Positions 39,262 to 50,620 are shown, counted from the stretch's first letter. The stretch: DNA of 64,000 bases from an uncultured Methylococcaceae bacterium (GCA_903863905.1 CAIPDT010000021.1:1-64000), one strand, 5' to 3'. A program made the numbers and translations. The notes: generated by a model from the letters alone, not told the origin.

Positions 39262-41940
39262 TTAAATTAGCCAAGGTGCTTTAATTTCTGTCGCAATGCC
39301 ATATTTAGCAATAGCGACCTCGACTTTATTGGCCTCAAATTGACCTAAATCAGCCAAACTCTTCAGAGCCGCAATGGTGACATGGTAACGGTCAACCTCA
39401 AAGAAACGTCTTAAGTTTTCACGGGTATCTGAACGACCAAATCCATCGGTACCTAAAACAGTATAAGGTGCCTTTATGTAAGCACGAATTTGTTCAGCAA
39501 AAGCACGTGTATAGTCAGTTGAGGCAATCACAGGGCCTATGGCATTGTCTAAACAGCTGGCTACGTGTGATTGTTTAGCGGGCTCGGTCGGATGTAATCG
39601 GTTCCAACGTTCACAGGCTTGACCATCACGAGCCAATTCTGTAAAGCTTGGGCAGCTCCATAAATCTGCTTCAACACCCCAGTCATTTTTAAGTAATTCA
39701 GCCGCAAATTCAACTTCACGGAAGATAGTGCCTGAGCCTAGTAATTGTACGCGTGGCGCTTTACTTTCTTCACCCTGGCGGTATTTATACATGCCTTTTA
39801 AGATGTCGAGCTCAATGCCTTTGGGCATGGCTGGATGGCTGTAGTTTTCATTCATGACTGTAATGTAATAGAACACATCTTCTTGTTCTACATACATACG
39901 ACGTAAACCATCTTGAATAATAACAGCTAGTTCATAAGCATAAGTGGGATCATAAGAGATACAGTTAGGCACGGTGGCTGACATTAAATGGCTATGACCA
40001 TCTTCATGTTGTAAGCCTTCACCGTTTAAGGTAGTTCTACCGGCAGTACCGCCCATTAAGAAGCCGCGTGTTCTTTGATCCGCCGCTGCCCAAATTAAAT
40101 CACCTACGCGTTGGAAACCAAACATAGAGTAATAAATAAAGAACGGAATCATAGGCACGTTGTGGGTTGAATAGGCGGTACCTGCCGCAATCCAATCGCA
40201 AAGACCACCGGCTTCATTAATACCTTCTTGTAAAACCTGCCCATGTTTGTCTTCTTTATAAAACATGAGTTGGTCAGCATCTTGTGGGGTATACAATTGT
40301 CCGACTTGTGACCAAATACCCAGTTGTCTAAACATGCCTTCCATACCAAACGTTCTTGATTCATCAGGAACAATAGGCACGATACGTTTACCAATGTTTT
40401 TATCTTTAACTAAGATGTTGAGTAAGCGCACAAAAGCCATCGTAGTTGAAATTTCACGGCCTTCACCGCTGGCTTCCAATAAGACTTTAAAGTCGCTTAA
40501 AACAGGGACATCTAGGGCATAAGACTTAGCGCGTCTGGACGGTAAGTGTCCACCGAGATCAGCGCGTTTTTGTTGCATATAAGCCAGTTCTTTTGAACCT
40601 TCAGGGAAGGTTAAGTAAGGCAGTTTTTGCATTTCTTCATCAGTCACCGGTAATTCATAACGATCACGGAAGTGAGTGAGTGAAATTTCACTCATTTTCT
40701 TTTGTTGATGAGAAATGTTTTGCGCTTCACCGGAAGAACCCATGCCATAACCTTTAATGGTTTTAGCTAAGATAACGGTTGGTTGACCTTTATGATTAAC
40801 GGCGGCATGGAAAGCGGCATACGTTTTTGCGGGATCATGCCCGCCACGGTTAAGTTCCCAGATATCACGATCAGACCAGTCGGCGACCATGGCTTTTAAT
40901 TCAGGGGTATTAAAGAAATGCTCACGAACATAAGCACCGTCTTTCGCTTTAAAGGTTTGGAAGTCACCATCGACACAGGCCATCATTCTGGCTGCCAAAA
41001 GGCCTTTTGTATCACGGGCTAATAAAGCATCCCAACGTTGTCCCCAAACCAGTTTGATAACATTCCAACCGGCACCACGGAATTCACTTTCAAGTTCTTG
41101 GATAATTTTAGCATTACCACGAACGGGGCCATCTAAACGTTGTAAGTTACAGTTGATAACAAAAATAAGGTTGTCTAGTTTCTCACGACCGGCCATACCA
41201 ATCGCACCTAATGATTCAGGCTCATCCGTTTCACCGTCACCTAAGAAACTCCATACTTTACGGTTTGAAGTATCTGCAAAGCCACGATCTTGCAAGTAAC
41301 GCATAAAACGGGCTTGGTATATCGCCATGATAGGGCCAAGTCCCATAGAAACAGTAGGGAATTGCCAAAAATCTTGCATTAACCAAGGATGTGGATAAGA
41401 CGGTAAGCCATTGCCATCCACTTCTTGTCGGAAGCTATCTAATTGTTCTTGAGTTAATCTACCTAATAAGAAAGCACGTGCATAATCACCCGGTGTTAAA
41501 TGGCCTTGGGTAAAGATTAAATCACCGTCATGATGTTCTGATGCCGCGTGCCAAAAATGGTTATAACCGACATCATAAAGCGTTGCAGCTGAAGCAAAAC
41601 TGGCAATGTGTCCACCGACATTCGTATGTTTATTGGCTCTTAATACCATCATCATGGCATTCCAACGTACATAAGAACGAATACGTTGCTCTAAGGTTGC
41701 ATCACCCGGAAATTGGGCTTGTCGAGAAACGGGGATAGTATTTAGATACGCGGTGTTGGCACTGAAAGGGATATCAAAACCTGATTGCCGTGTTGCAGCA
41801 ACGAGCTGTTCTATAAGAAAGTGCGCGCGTTCACTACCATCTTGGTCTAATACCGATTGTAGTGCTTCAATCCACTCTTTAGTTTCTGTAGGATCAATAT
41901 CATTTTGTCCGGTAATCTCTGAAATTAGGCTATTATTCAT
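39262..41940 (-). CDS. aceE: Pyruvate dehydrogenase E1 component (homodimeric type)
   Basis: 892 aa, GDGETDEPESLGAIGMAGREKLDNLIFVINCNLQRLDGPVRGN. Confidence 0.97.
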   Translation of the reverse strand: MNNSLISEITGQNDIDPTETKEWIEALQSVLDQDGSERAHFLIEQLVAATRQSGFDIPFSANTAYLNTIPVSRQAQFPGDATLEQRIRSYVRWNAMMMVLRANKHTNVGGHIASFASAATLYDVGYNHFWHAASEHHDGDLIFTQGHLTPGDYARAFLLGRLTQEQLDSFRQEVDGNGLPSYPHPWLMQDFWQFPTVSMGLGPIMAIYQARFMRYLQDRGFADTSNRKVWSFLGDGETDEPESLGAIGMAGREKLDNLIFVINCNLQRLDGPVRGNAKIIQELESEFRGAGWNVIKLVWGQRWDALLARDTKGLLAARMMACVDGDFQTFKAKDGAYVREHFFNTPELKAMVADWSDRDIWELNRGGHDPAKTYAAFHAAVNHKGQPTVILAKTIKGYGMGSSGEAQNISHQQKKMSEISLTHFRDRYELPVTDEEMQKLPYLTFPEGSKELAYMQQKRADLGGHLPSRRAKSYALDVPVLSDFKVLLEASGEGREISTTMAFVRLLNILVKDKNIGKRIVPIVPDESRTFGMEGMFRQLGIWSQVGQLYTPQDADQLMFYKEDKHGQVLQEGINEAGGLCDWIAAGTAYSTHNVPMIPFFIYYSMFGFQRVGDLIWAAADQRTRGFLMGGTAGRTTLNGEGLQHEDGHSHLMSATVPNCISYDPTYAYELAVIIQDGLRRMYVEQEDVFYYITVMNENYSHPAMPKGIELDILKGMYKYRQGEESKAPRVQLLGSGTIFREVEFAAELLKNDWGVEADLWSCPSFTELARDGQACERWNRLHPTEPAKQSHVASCLDNAIGPVIASTDYTRAFAEQIRAYIKAPYTVLGTDGFGRSDTRENLRRFFEVDRYHVTIAALKSLADLGQFEANKVEVAIAKYGIATEIKAPWLI

Positions 41941-42487
41941 CTGTGATCCTGTTAAAACGGGTTATGCATGGCTTAAAAATATTTTACTATTGAATCAATG
42001 CAGTCAGTTCGGCGGCTTTTCGACTGATATTATAAGGTCACTTAAACTTGTGAGGTTCAAGTCGGCCTTTGTGCCTTGGTAATGGCACATAGTATATACA
42101 AATGAAGCCCTGCAATACACCCGTTTTAGCAAGTGAGGTAAGGAATGACCCGCATAACACCCTAAAAATTGTCAAATAAGCGTGTTGGAAGCGTTTGAAA
42201 TTGCTTTATTTAACGGATATTTAGTCCGATTTAGTTAATTTTTACTAAAAAGTATCTAATTTATTCAAATTAGCCTGATTATGCGGTCATGATTGTGACG
42301 ATTTTATGAATAGATTATTTACGTAAAGCAGTTAAAAAAATCCGCAAATAATTGAGTCATTGGGGTGGTTATTATTCATGCTTGCCGATTATTTAATCGT
42401 TTAATCGCTTAATTGAGCGTGAACATTGGGGAACGGATTAAAAACCTGTAAAATAGGCTTTTTATTTTTCTAAACTTTTTATTCATC

Positions 42488-44197
42488 ATGCGTACTACAC
42501 AATTTCCTCTTAATACTGTAAAAGAAACCCCCGCAGACGCCGAAATAGCCAGTCATCAGTTAATGATACGGGCAGGTCTTATTCGCAAATTAGCGTCAGG
42601 TTTATATAGTTGGTTGCCTTTAGGTTTGCGAGTTTTACGTAAAGTCGAAAAAATTACTCGCGAAGAAATGCAAAAAGCGGGCGCTTTAGAAGTATTGATG
42701 CCTGCGTTGCAACCTGCCGAACTATGGCAAGAAACCGGACGCTGGGAACAATATGGTCCAGAATTAGCGCGTTTAAAAGATCGTCATGATCGTGATTTTT
42801 GCTTAGGGCCCACACATGAAGAAATTATTACTGATTTAGCGCGTAATGAACTTAAAAGTTATAAACAGTTACCGATTACCTATTATCAAGTTCAAACTAA
42901 ATTTCGTGATGAGATTCGCCCTCGTTTTGGTGTCATGCGGTCACGCGAATTTATTATGAAAGATGCGTATTCGTTTCACTTGGATCAAGAGTCTTTACAA
43001 GAAACTTATGATGTTATGTACCAGGCGTACAGTAATATCTTTAATCATTTAGGTTTAAATTTTCGAGCGGTTATTGCTGACTCTGGCTCTATAGGCGGTG
43101 CAGTTTCCCATGAATTTCATGTATTGGCTGATTCGGGTGAGGACGCGATTGCCTTTTCAACGGGCAGTGAGTATGCAGCAAATGTTGAAAAAGCCGAAGC
43201 AGTAGAGCCCACCGGTGAAAGAAGTGCACCTACGCTTGAAAAGCAAATAATAGATACCCCTGAGCAACACAGTATTGAAGAAGTCAGTCAATTCTTATCA
43301 GTACCTTCAACACAATGCCTAAAAACCTTAATCGTTAAAGGCGAAGATGAGGGTGTAGTGGCATTATTGTTACGTGGGGATCATGAATTAAATAAAATTA
43401 AAGTCGAAAAATTAGCGGGTGTTTTGTCGCCTTTAGAATTTGCGACCGAAGCAGAAATTCAAGCCGTTTGCCAATGTAAGCCAGGTTCTATTGGTCCAAT
43501 TGGTTTAAGTATTCCTGTGATTGCTGATCGCAGTGTCTTACTCATGTCTGATTTTGTCTGTGGCGCTAATCAAGACGGTAAACATTTTGTAGGTGTTAAT
43601 TGGCTACGTGATTTAGAAATACCCGCACATATTGCGGATATTCGTACCGTTGTTGAAGGCGACCCAAGTCCTGATGGACAGGGTGAAATTACTTTGGCTC
43701 GTGGTATTGAAGTAGGGCATATCTTTCAATTAGGGACTAAATACAGTGCTTCTATGAAAGCCGGCGTTATTAATGAAGGCGGAAAAAATCAAATTATGTT
43801 GATGGGCTGTTACGGAATCGGCATTTCTCGCGTAGTGGCTGCTGCAATTGAACAAAATCATGATGATAAAGGTATTATCTGGTCAGCTAATTTAGCACCG
43901 TTCCAAGTGGCTTTATGTCCAATGAATATGCATAAATCTGAGCGCTTAAGAGATGCCTCTGAAAAGTTATATCAAGATTTGTTGGCGGCGGGGATTGATG
44001 TTTTATTTGATGATAGAAAAGTGCGTGCTGGCTTTATGTTCTCAGATATGGAATTAATTGGTATTCCACATACAATTATTGTTGGTGATAGAGGCTTGGA
44101 TTCCAATACGGTCGAATATAAAGGTAGAACGGCGGAAGCGAATGAAGAGATTCCTTTCGATGATATTATTACTTTCTTAAAAGCGAAATTAGCTTAA
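42488..44197 (+). CDS. proS: Prolyl-tRNA synthetase
   Basis: Class II aaRS motifs; [46 protein letters not shown]. Confidence 0.97.
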   Translation: MRTTQFPLNTVKETPADAEIASHQLMIRAGLIRKLASGLYSWLPLGLRVLRKVEKITREEMQKAGALEVLMPALQPAELWQETGRWEQYGPELARLKDRHDRDFCLGPTHEEIITDLARNELKSYKQLPITYYQVQTKFRDEIRPRFGVMRSREFIMKDAYSFHLDQESLQETYDVMYQAYSNIFNHLGLNFRAVIADSGSIGGAVSHEFHVLADSGEDAIAFSTGSEYAANVEKAEAVEPTGERSAPTLEKQIIDTPEQHSIEEVSQFLSVPSTQCLKTLIVKGEDEGVVALLLRGDHELNKIKVEKLAGVLSPLEFATEAEIQAVCQCKPGSIGPIGLSIPVIADRSVLLMSDFVCGANQDGKHFVGVNWLRDLEIPAHIADIRTVVEGDPSPDGQGEITLARGIEVGHIFQLGTKYSASMKAGVINEGGKNQIMLMGCYGIGISRVVAAAIEQNHDDKGIIWSANLAPFQVALCPMNMHKSERLRDASEKLYQDLLAAGIDVLFDDRKVRAGFMFSDMELIGIPHTIIVGDRGLDSNTVEYKGRTAEANEEIPFDDIITFLKAKLA

Positions 44198-44425
44198 AAC
44201 AGACTCGGTTTTGGGGTGAAATTAAAAAACGATAAACAGATTTGTTAAGTCGGTTTAAGCGTTTAAATTTATTTGGGATCGTATTAGTTGCAGAGATTTG
44301 CAAAAAAGAGTGTCTAATACGATCTCGATAAGCTATTAAATTATAAGGTTTTTTAAAATCAGACTTGACAAAAAAATCACATCGGAGACACTAGACGAGT
44401 TTTCACAACTTAGAGTAACTTTTCT

Positions 44426-45676
44426 TTGAACGATATTCCCTTAAGTATGCTGTTGAGCTTACTTGCAATTATGCTGGTTCTGTCGGCCTTTTTTACAGGC
44501 TCAGAAACGTCTTTAATGTCAATAAATCGCTATCGATTAAGGCATTTAGTTAAATTAAAACATTCTGGTGCCATCAAAGTTCATAATCTTTTGCAAAAGC
44601 AGGAGCGGTTATTAAGTTTTATTTTATTAGGCAATAGCTTTCTTAAAAACTTAACGTCCTCCCTCGCAACTCTCATCGCGATTAAATTTTATACGGCAGA
44701 TGAAGTGCTTATTGCTGCCACGATTGGCGCATTGACACTGATCATGTTGATTTGTACTGATATGACGCCTAAAACATTGGCCACTATTAAGCCCGAGTTC
44801 TTTGCCTTTTCTGCGGCTTGGATATATACCCCGCTATTAAAAATATTTTCTCCCTTAATTTGTGTCGTTAACTTTTTAGTCAATTTATTACTCAGACTGA
44901 TGGGTATTGATGTTAAAAAAACTCGATATAACGCCTTAGATTCACAAGAGCTTAAAACTATTATCGCTGAAGCAGAAAGCGTTATGCCAACACGTTACCA
45001 AAAGATGTTGTTAGGTATTTTAGATTTTGAGTCAGCCACGGTTGAAGATATTATGACCCCGCGCAATGAAATTATCGGTCTGGATATCGAAACGTCCATT
45101 GAAGAGATTGTTCAGCAAATTAGAACCAGTCCGCATACTCAATTAGTGGTTTATAAGAAAAATATCGACCGAGTGGTCGGTTTCTTGCATTTAAGAAAAA
45201 TCTTGTTATTAGTCGGCCAAGATGATTTTGATAAACAATCGATAATCAATCTACTCATAAAGCCCGCCTATATCCCAGAAAATACCCCTGTTCATGCGCA
45301 GTTGTTGCGCTTTAAAAGTGAAAAAATCGGTATTGGTTTAGTCGTTGATGAATATGGTGATGTGCAAGGCTTGGTCACCTTAGATGATTTAATTCATGAA
45401 ATAGTCGGTGAATTAGTCACAGACGAAGGTTTGGCCAGAAAACAAAGTGATGGTAGTTACTTAATTGATGCCGGTGTCACGCTTAGAGAATTGAACAGGG
45501 TCATGCATTGGAATTTACCTATAGAAGGGCCAAAGACTTTAAATGGCTTGATTGTAGAGTTTATGGAAACCATTCCTAAAGTAGGTACCAGTGTTAAATT
45601 ATTGGGACATCCTTTGGAGATTATAAAAAGTGATGATCATGCGGTGAAACTCGTAAAGTTTTTACCACAAAAATAA
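44426..45676 (+). CDS. CorB/HlyC-like DUF21-CBS-CorC_HlyC membrane protein
   Basis: DUF21 membrane domain, IMTPRNEI CBS region, C-terminal transporter-associated domain; start TTG at 44426. Confidence 0.88.
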   Translation: MNDIPLSMLLSLLAIMLVLSAFFTGSETSLMSINRYRLRHLVKLKHSGAIKVHNLLQKQERLLSFILLGNSFLKNLTSSLATLIAIKFYTADEVLIAATIGALTLIMLICTDMTPKTLATIKPEFFAFSAAWIYTPLLKIFSPLICVVNFLVNLLLRLMGIDVKKTRYNALDSQELKTIIAEAESVMPTRYQKMLLGILDFESATVEDIMTPRNEIIGLDIETSIEEIVQQIRTSPHTQLVVYKKNIDRVVGFLHLRKILLLVGQDDFDKQSIINLLIKPAYIPENTPVHAQLLRFKSEKIGIGLVVDEYGDVQGLVTLDDLIHEIVGELVTDEGLARKQSDGSYLIDAGVTLRELNRVMHWNLPIEGPKTLNGLIVEFMETIPKVGTSVKLLGHPLEIIKSDDHAVKLVKFLPQK

Positions 45677-45851
45677 ATGGAGCAAAATAAGCACCGTGTT
45701 GGTAGAATCTGCTTTTAAAATGCTCCGAGTAAAATAAACAAACTAGGCTGTTTTATCAGCTTAGAACGGCCTTACAAAAGCCGTTAAGTTTAAATAACAA
45801 TTTTTCATAAACTTACCTTTTTCGCTTTAGGCGATATTTTTCAATATACTG

Positions 45852-48458
45852 ATGAAAAGAAAGCTAGCCATTCTATTTGTTGTCGCATTACTGGTTGTTG
45901 TTAACTTTAGTATTTGGAGTTACATCAACAATCCTTTGCAATTGCAACCATGGACTAAAACAACCATGGGAGTGACGTATGATCCGATGCGAAAGCAGGA
46001 TACTCAAACGGGTGACTCCTATCCAAGTGAAGCGGATATGGATAGTGACCTTGCGCTATTAGCGAACAAGGTTCATGCCGTTCGTACCTATAGTATGCTT
46101 AAGGGACAACATAAAATTCCTGAACTTGCCGCCAAATATAATCTCAATACCACCTTAGGGGCTTGGATTGATGGTAATTTAGAAAAGAATCGTCAAGAAA
46201 TTGAAGCATTGATTGAAGCTGGCAAGCAAAATAATCCAAGAATTATTCGCTTAATGGTTGGTAATGAGGTGTTGTTGCGAGATGAGATTCCTAAGTCTGC
46301 GTTGATTGATTATATCCGTGAAGTTAAGAAAAACAGTTGGCGTCCAGTCAGTACCTCTGAAACATGGGATGTGTGGTTAAAAAACCCTGATCTAGTAAAT
46401 GAAGTTGATTTTATCGCGGTGCATCTTTTACCGTATTGGGAAGGCGTCTCTGCTGAGGATGCAGTGGATCATGTGTTTGATCGTTTCCACGAAGTGGCGG
46501 CTGCCTATCCTAACAAACCTATTATTATTACCGAAGTGGGTTGGCCTTCAGATGGTCAGCCGTTTAAACATGCGGAAGCCTCTATTGCAAATCAAGCGCG
46601 TTTCTTAAGAGAGTTCTTAAATAGAGCGGATGCAGAAAAAATCACTTATTATATTGTTGAAGCATTTGATCAACCTTGGAAGAAATCGATTGAAGGGTCT
46701 TCGGGTGCTTATTGGGGTATCTTTAACGCAGATCGCCAGCCTAAATATCCTATGGATGGTGATGTTATCACGATGCCAACTTGGAAAAACTGGGCTGCTG
46801 GTGCGGCAGGTATTAGTATCGTTTTAATGGGCTTATTTTTATTCACCCGTAGCACTTTAAAATTACCCGGTGTATTGTTTTTAGGTTTGATTGCAAACTT
46901 AGCCGTTTCGGTTATCTTTTGGTCGGCCTCGATTGGTGCCCAGCAGTATCAAACTAAATTAGGGATAGTGTTTTGGGGCCTGATGTTATTAATGCAGATT
47001 ATGGCGGTCGTCATTCTGCTGATTGAAAGTCTTGAAATTGCCGAGGTGGTTTGGCATAGAAGTACGGCCAGAACCTTCCAACCCTTGCAACCGAGCGCAA
47101 CCTTTAAATATCCTAAGGTTTCTCTGCATTTACCCATTCATAATGAACCACCGATGATGGTGCGTAAAACTCTTGAAGCTTTGGCAAAAGTGGATTACCC
47201 CAACATCGAAGTGTTGGTCATGGATAATAACACTAAAGATCCAGCGGTCTGGGAACCTGTTCGTGACGATTGCGAACGTTTGGGGCCTATGTTCCGGTTC
47301 TTTCATTTAGAAAATTGGCCCGGCTTTAAAGCGGGTGCGATTAACCATGCTTTAGAACAAACTGCCAGTGATGCAGAAATTATTGCCGTTATCGACAGTG
47401 ATTATGTGTTGTCACCCGATTGGTTGAATTGTATGGTGCCTTATTTTGATAATGAAAATGTGGGCTTTATTCAGTCTCCACAAGATTATCGAGATAAAGA
47501 TCAAAGTTTATTCAAGTCGTTTTGTTATTGGGAATATGCCGGTTTCTTTAATATCGGTATGGTGCAACGGAACGAATATAACGCCATTATTCAACATGGC
47601 ACCATGACCATGATACGAAAATCAGCTTTACTTGAAGTAGGTAATTGGGCGGAATGGTGTATTTGTGAGGACAGTGAGTTAGGCTTACGTTTATTTGAAG
47701 CGGGCTATGATTCTGTATACGTTAAAGATTCGTTTGGTCGCGGTTTAATGCCCGACACCATGTCAGGTTATATGACGCAACGTTTCCGTTGGGTTTATGG
47801 CGCGATGCAAATTATTAAAGGCCACTGGCGTAGCTTTTTACCCACTAAGTCATCTCCTTTAACCGCCGCGCAACGTTACTATTTTATTGCCGGTTGGTTG
47901 CCTTGGTTTTCTGATGCCTTAGCGTTGTTATTTACCACAGCCAGTTTGATTTTAACCGCGATTATCTTAACGGATCCGATTCATAGTGAATTGCCTGCTA
48001 ACGTATTTTTATTACCCACCGTTGGCTTGTTTACTTTTAAAATTTTACGCGGCCTCTGGTTATACCAAGCGCGGGTACCGTGTTCAGTTTGGCAATCATT
48101 GGGTGCAGCCTTAACTGGTTTATCCTTAACGCATACCGTGGCAAGAGGCACCGTGCAAGGTTTGTTTACCTCAGGTAAACCCTTTATGCGTACCCCAAAA
48201 TACGAAAAACAAGGTCCGTTGTTTACGGGCTTAATCACTATTCGACAAGAGTTGTTCTTATTGATATTACTCAGTTCGGGCATTGCTGCGATTAGCTCTA
48301 TTGATCATTTTGATAATTTAAGTGGTCGCTTATGGATAGCGGTATTGTCTGTTCAAGCCGTGCCTTACGTGGCGGCCTTATTAACTTTATTAATCAGTAT
48401 TGCGCCTAATTATGGTAAAAAAGGCAAAATGGATGCTGAAGAGTTAGACGAAGAATAA
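45852..48458 (+). CDS. GH17-like glycosidase fused to membrane GT2 glycosyltransferase (NdvB-like beta-glucan synthase)
   Basis: N-terminal GH17-like ITEVGWPSDGQP; C-terminal GT2 motifs (VIDSDYVLSPDWL, CEDSELGLRLFEAG, QRFRWVYGAMQI); 868 aa. Confidence 0.85.
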   Translation: MKRKLAILFVVALLVVVNFSIWSYINNPLQLQPWTKTTMGVTYDPMRKQDTQTGDSYPSEADMDSDLALLANKVHAVRTYSMLKGQHKIPELAAKYNLNTTLGAWIDGNLEKNRQEIEALIEAGKQNNPRIIRLMVGNEVLLRDEIPKSALIDYIREVKKNSWRPVSTSETWDVWLKNPDLVNEVDFIAVHLLPYWEGVSAEDAVDHVFDRFHEVAAAYPNKPIIITEVGWPSDGQPFKHAEASIANQARFLREFLNRADAEKITYYIVEAFDQPWKKSIEGSSGAYWGIFNADRQPKYPMDGDVITMPTWKNWAAGAAGISIVLMGLFLFTRSTLKLPGVLFLGLIANLAVSVIFWSASIGAQQYQTKLGIVFWGLMLLMQIMAVVILLIESLEIAEVVWHRSTARTFQPLQPSATFKYPKVSLHLPIHNEPPMMVRKTLEALAKVDYPNIEVLVMDNNTKDPAVWEPVRDDCERLGPMFRFFHLENWPGFKAGAINHALEQTASDAEIIAVIDSDYVLSPDWLNCMVPYFDNENVGFIQSPQDYRDKDQSLFKSFCYWEYAGFFNIGMVQRNEYNAIIQHGTMTMIRKSALLEVGNWAEWCICEDSELGLRLFEAGYDSVYVKDSFGRGLMPDTMSGYMTQRFRWVYGAMQIIKGHWRSFLPTKSSPLTAAQRYYFIAGWLPWFSDALALLFTTASLILTAIILTDPIHSELPANVFLLPTVGLFTFKILRGLWLYQARVPCSVWQSLGAALTGLSLTHTVARGTVQGLFTSGKPFMRTPKYEKQGPLFTGLITIRQELFLLILLSSGIAAISSIDHFDNLSGRLWIAVLSVQAVPYVAALLTLLISIAPNYGKKGKMDAEELDEE

Positions 48459-48472
48459 GCACAGGAACATTG

Positions 48473-49996
48473 ATGACCTTGATACGCCAAGATGATTTTA
48501 TTCAGAGTATTGCGGATTCTTTGCAATACATTTCGTATTATCATCCGTTAGATTTTATTCAAGCCTTAAATGCGGCGTATCAAAAAGAACAAAGTCCGGC
48601 CGCCAAAGATGCCATGGCGCAAATTCTTATTAATTCAAGAATGTGCGCCGAAGGTCATCGACCGATTTGTCAAGATACCGGTATTGTTACGGTGTTTTTA
48701 AAGATTGGCATGTCCGTGCAATGGGATACTCAACTCAGTGTGATTGACATGGTGAATGAAGGGGTAAGACAAGCTTACCGTCACCCTGATAATGTGTTAC
48801 GTGCCTCGGTGTTAAAAGATCCGGCTGGCAAACGCATCAATACTCAAGATAACACGCCTGCTGTTGTGCACATGGAAGTCGTCTTAGGTGATACGGTCGA
48901 AGTTGAAATTGCGGCTAAAGGCGGTGGCTCAGAAGCTAAATCAAAATTTGTCATGCTGAATCCTTCTGACAGTATTGTAGATTGGGTGTTAAAAACCGTG
49001 CCTACCATGGGAGCGGGTTGGTGTCCGCCGGGTATTTTAGGGATTGGGATTGGCGGTACCGCAGAAAAAGCCATGTTACTGGCTAAACAAGCCTGCATGG
49101 AATCCATTGATATCCAAGAACTCCTTGCCCGTGGCCCTGATAATGCCCTGGAAGAGTTAAGACTAGAGCTTTACGATAAAGTAAATGCTTTAGGCATTGG
49201 TGCCCAAGGCTTAGGGGGCTTAACCACTGTGTTGGATATTAAAATTAAAGACTATCCGACCCATGCCGCGAATAAACCCGTGGCTATTATTCCTAATTGC
49301 GCCGCCACCCGTCATACGCATTTTATCCTGGATGGTTCTGGTCCTGCTGAATTTATTCCCCCTCGCTTAGAAGAATGGCCGCAAGTTACTTGGGAAGCCG
49401 GTGCTTCTGCACGCCGAGTGAATTTAGATACCGTCACGCGTGAAGAAGTGGCCAGTTGGAAATTAGGGGAAACCTTATTATTAAATGGTACCTTATTGAC
49501 CGGTCGAGATGCGGCACATAAACGGCTAGTCGATATGATAGAGCGAGGGGAGCCGTTACCTGACAAGGTTGATTTTACCGATAAGTTTATTTATTACGTC
49601 GGGCCTGTTGATCCAGTGCGTGATGAAGTCGTAGGCCCCGCTGGTCCGACCACAGCAACACGCATGGATAAGTTTACTGAAACCATGCTGGCTAAAACGG
49701 GTTTGTTAGGCATGATTGGTAAATCTGAGCGAGGACAGGGCGCGATAGATTCCATAAAAAAACATCAAGCCGTGTATTTAATGGCAGTGGGTGGTGCGGC
49801 TTATTTAGTTTCAAAGGCGATTCGTCAATCAAGGGTGGTGGCCTTTCCAGATTTAGGCATGGAAGCGATTCATGAGTTTGTGGTTGAGGATATGCCGGTC
49901 ACGGTTGCTGTGGATACCCAAGGTGTTTCTATTCATCAGATAGCGCCTAGGATTTGGCAGGGTAAGATTGGTAAGATTCCGGTGGTTGAGGGATAG
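48473..49996 (+). CDS. Class I fumarate hydratase
   Basis: RPICQDTGIVTVFLKIG, GAGWCPPGILGIGIGGTAEKA, IIPNCAATRHTHF; two-domain FumA/B type. Confidence 0.93.
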   Translation: MTLIRQDDFIQSIADSLQYISYYHPLDFIQALNAAYQKEQSPAAKDAMAQILINSRMCAEGHRPICQDTGIVTVFLKIGMSVQWDTQLSVIDMVNEGVRQAYRHPDNVLRASVLKDPAGKRINTQDNTPAVVHMEVVLGDTVEVEIAAKGGGSEAKSKFVMLNPSDSIVDWVLKTVPTMGAGWCPPGILGIGIGGTAEKAMLLAKQACMESIDIQELLARGPDNALEELRLELYDKVNALGIGAQGLGGLTTVLDIKIKDYPTHAANKPVAIIPNCAATRHTHFILDGSGPAEFIPPRLEEWPQVTWEAGASARRVNLDTVTREEVASWKLGETLLLNGTLLTGRDAAHKRLVDMIERGEPLPDKVDFTDKFIYYVGPVDPVRDEVVGPAGPTTATRMDKFTETMLAKTGLLGMIGKSERGQGAIDSIKKHQAVYLMAVGGAAYLVSKAIRQSRVVAFPDLGMEAIHEFVVEDMPVTVAVDTQGVSIHQIAPRIWQGKIGKIPVVEG

Positions 49997-50011
49997 TATT
50001 GATCTAAAAGA

Positions 50012-50302
50012 GCATTCCCATTCTCCTCGGCGCGCACAGGGAGCGTCTACCATTCGAACTTTTCCATCAGTCGTGGTTATGCGAGGCACCGCACAATGGG
50101 GGTAACAGGTATGGTCAAAAAAGCTTAAATGTTGCCACTGCCGTTCTACGGTATCATGAACCGGACAAGCCACATTCGCCTCATCTGGGAAGCGTGAGCC
50201 TGGTATAAAGTCGATATGCAGATGAAACTCACTACGGGCTGATTCATCTGTAGAAAAGGTCACGTCTTTGACCTGCCAAGGGGATTGTAGGCCTAAAGCC
50301 AA
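50012..50302 (-). pseudogene. Truncated transposase N-terminus, ISL3-like
   Basis: FQMALGLQSPWQVKDVTF...HLHIDFIPGSRFPDEANVACPVHDTVERQWQHLSFFDHTCYPHCAVPRI reads as the N-terminal zinc region of ISL3 transposases; continuation lost. Confidence 0.7.
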
Positions 50303-50331
50303 GCTAAATAAGTGATTTTTCTCTGGAAAAG

Positions 50332-50620
50332 TGGCTCAATATTAATGGCCGAAAATGGCTCAGTTCTATTGGCCATTGACATGCTTAATCCGGCACTATA
50401 ACTGAGCCGGAGTACGTCTATTAACTTTCGCATGCCTGACATTATCTTTTCCATAAAAAGTGGAAAGGATAGTCTGATTGATAAACAATGCGTTAGGGGG
50501 GATTCTGGCAACATGAACACCCATTCTGGAAAATCCAGAAAAGTGTTCAGCTTGCTTCAGAATAGGTGTTCAGATTGGATCAGAATGACTGTTCAGATTG
50601 AACCAGAATATGTATTTTAA
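50332..50620 (-). mobile_element. IS21-like remnant: terminal direct repeats and first codons of an IstA-like ORF
   Basis: TGGCTCA-N7-TGGCC at 50332-50350 and 50356-50374; IstA-like MRKLIDVLRLSYSAGLS; three related units with core TGTTCAG...CAGAAT at about 50540-50613. Confidence 0.6.

Noticed and set aside
49853-50302. 149-aa ORF as an intact protein
   Set aside because: Only the N-terminal portion resembles a transposase; the rest reads antisense into the fumarase gene
50293-50520. 75-aa ORF as a real gene
   Set aside because: It is a chimera of an IstA-like start and IS terminal repeats, reported as a mobile-element remnant instead
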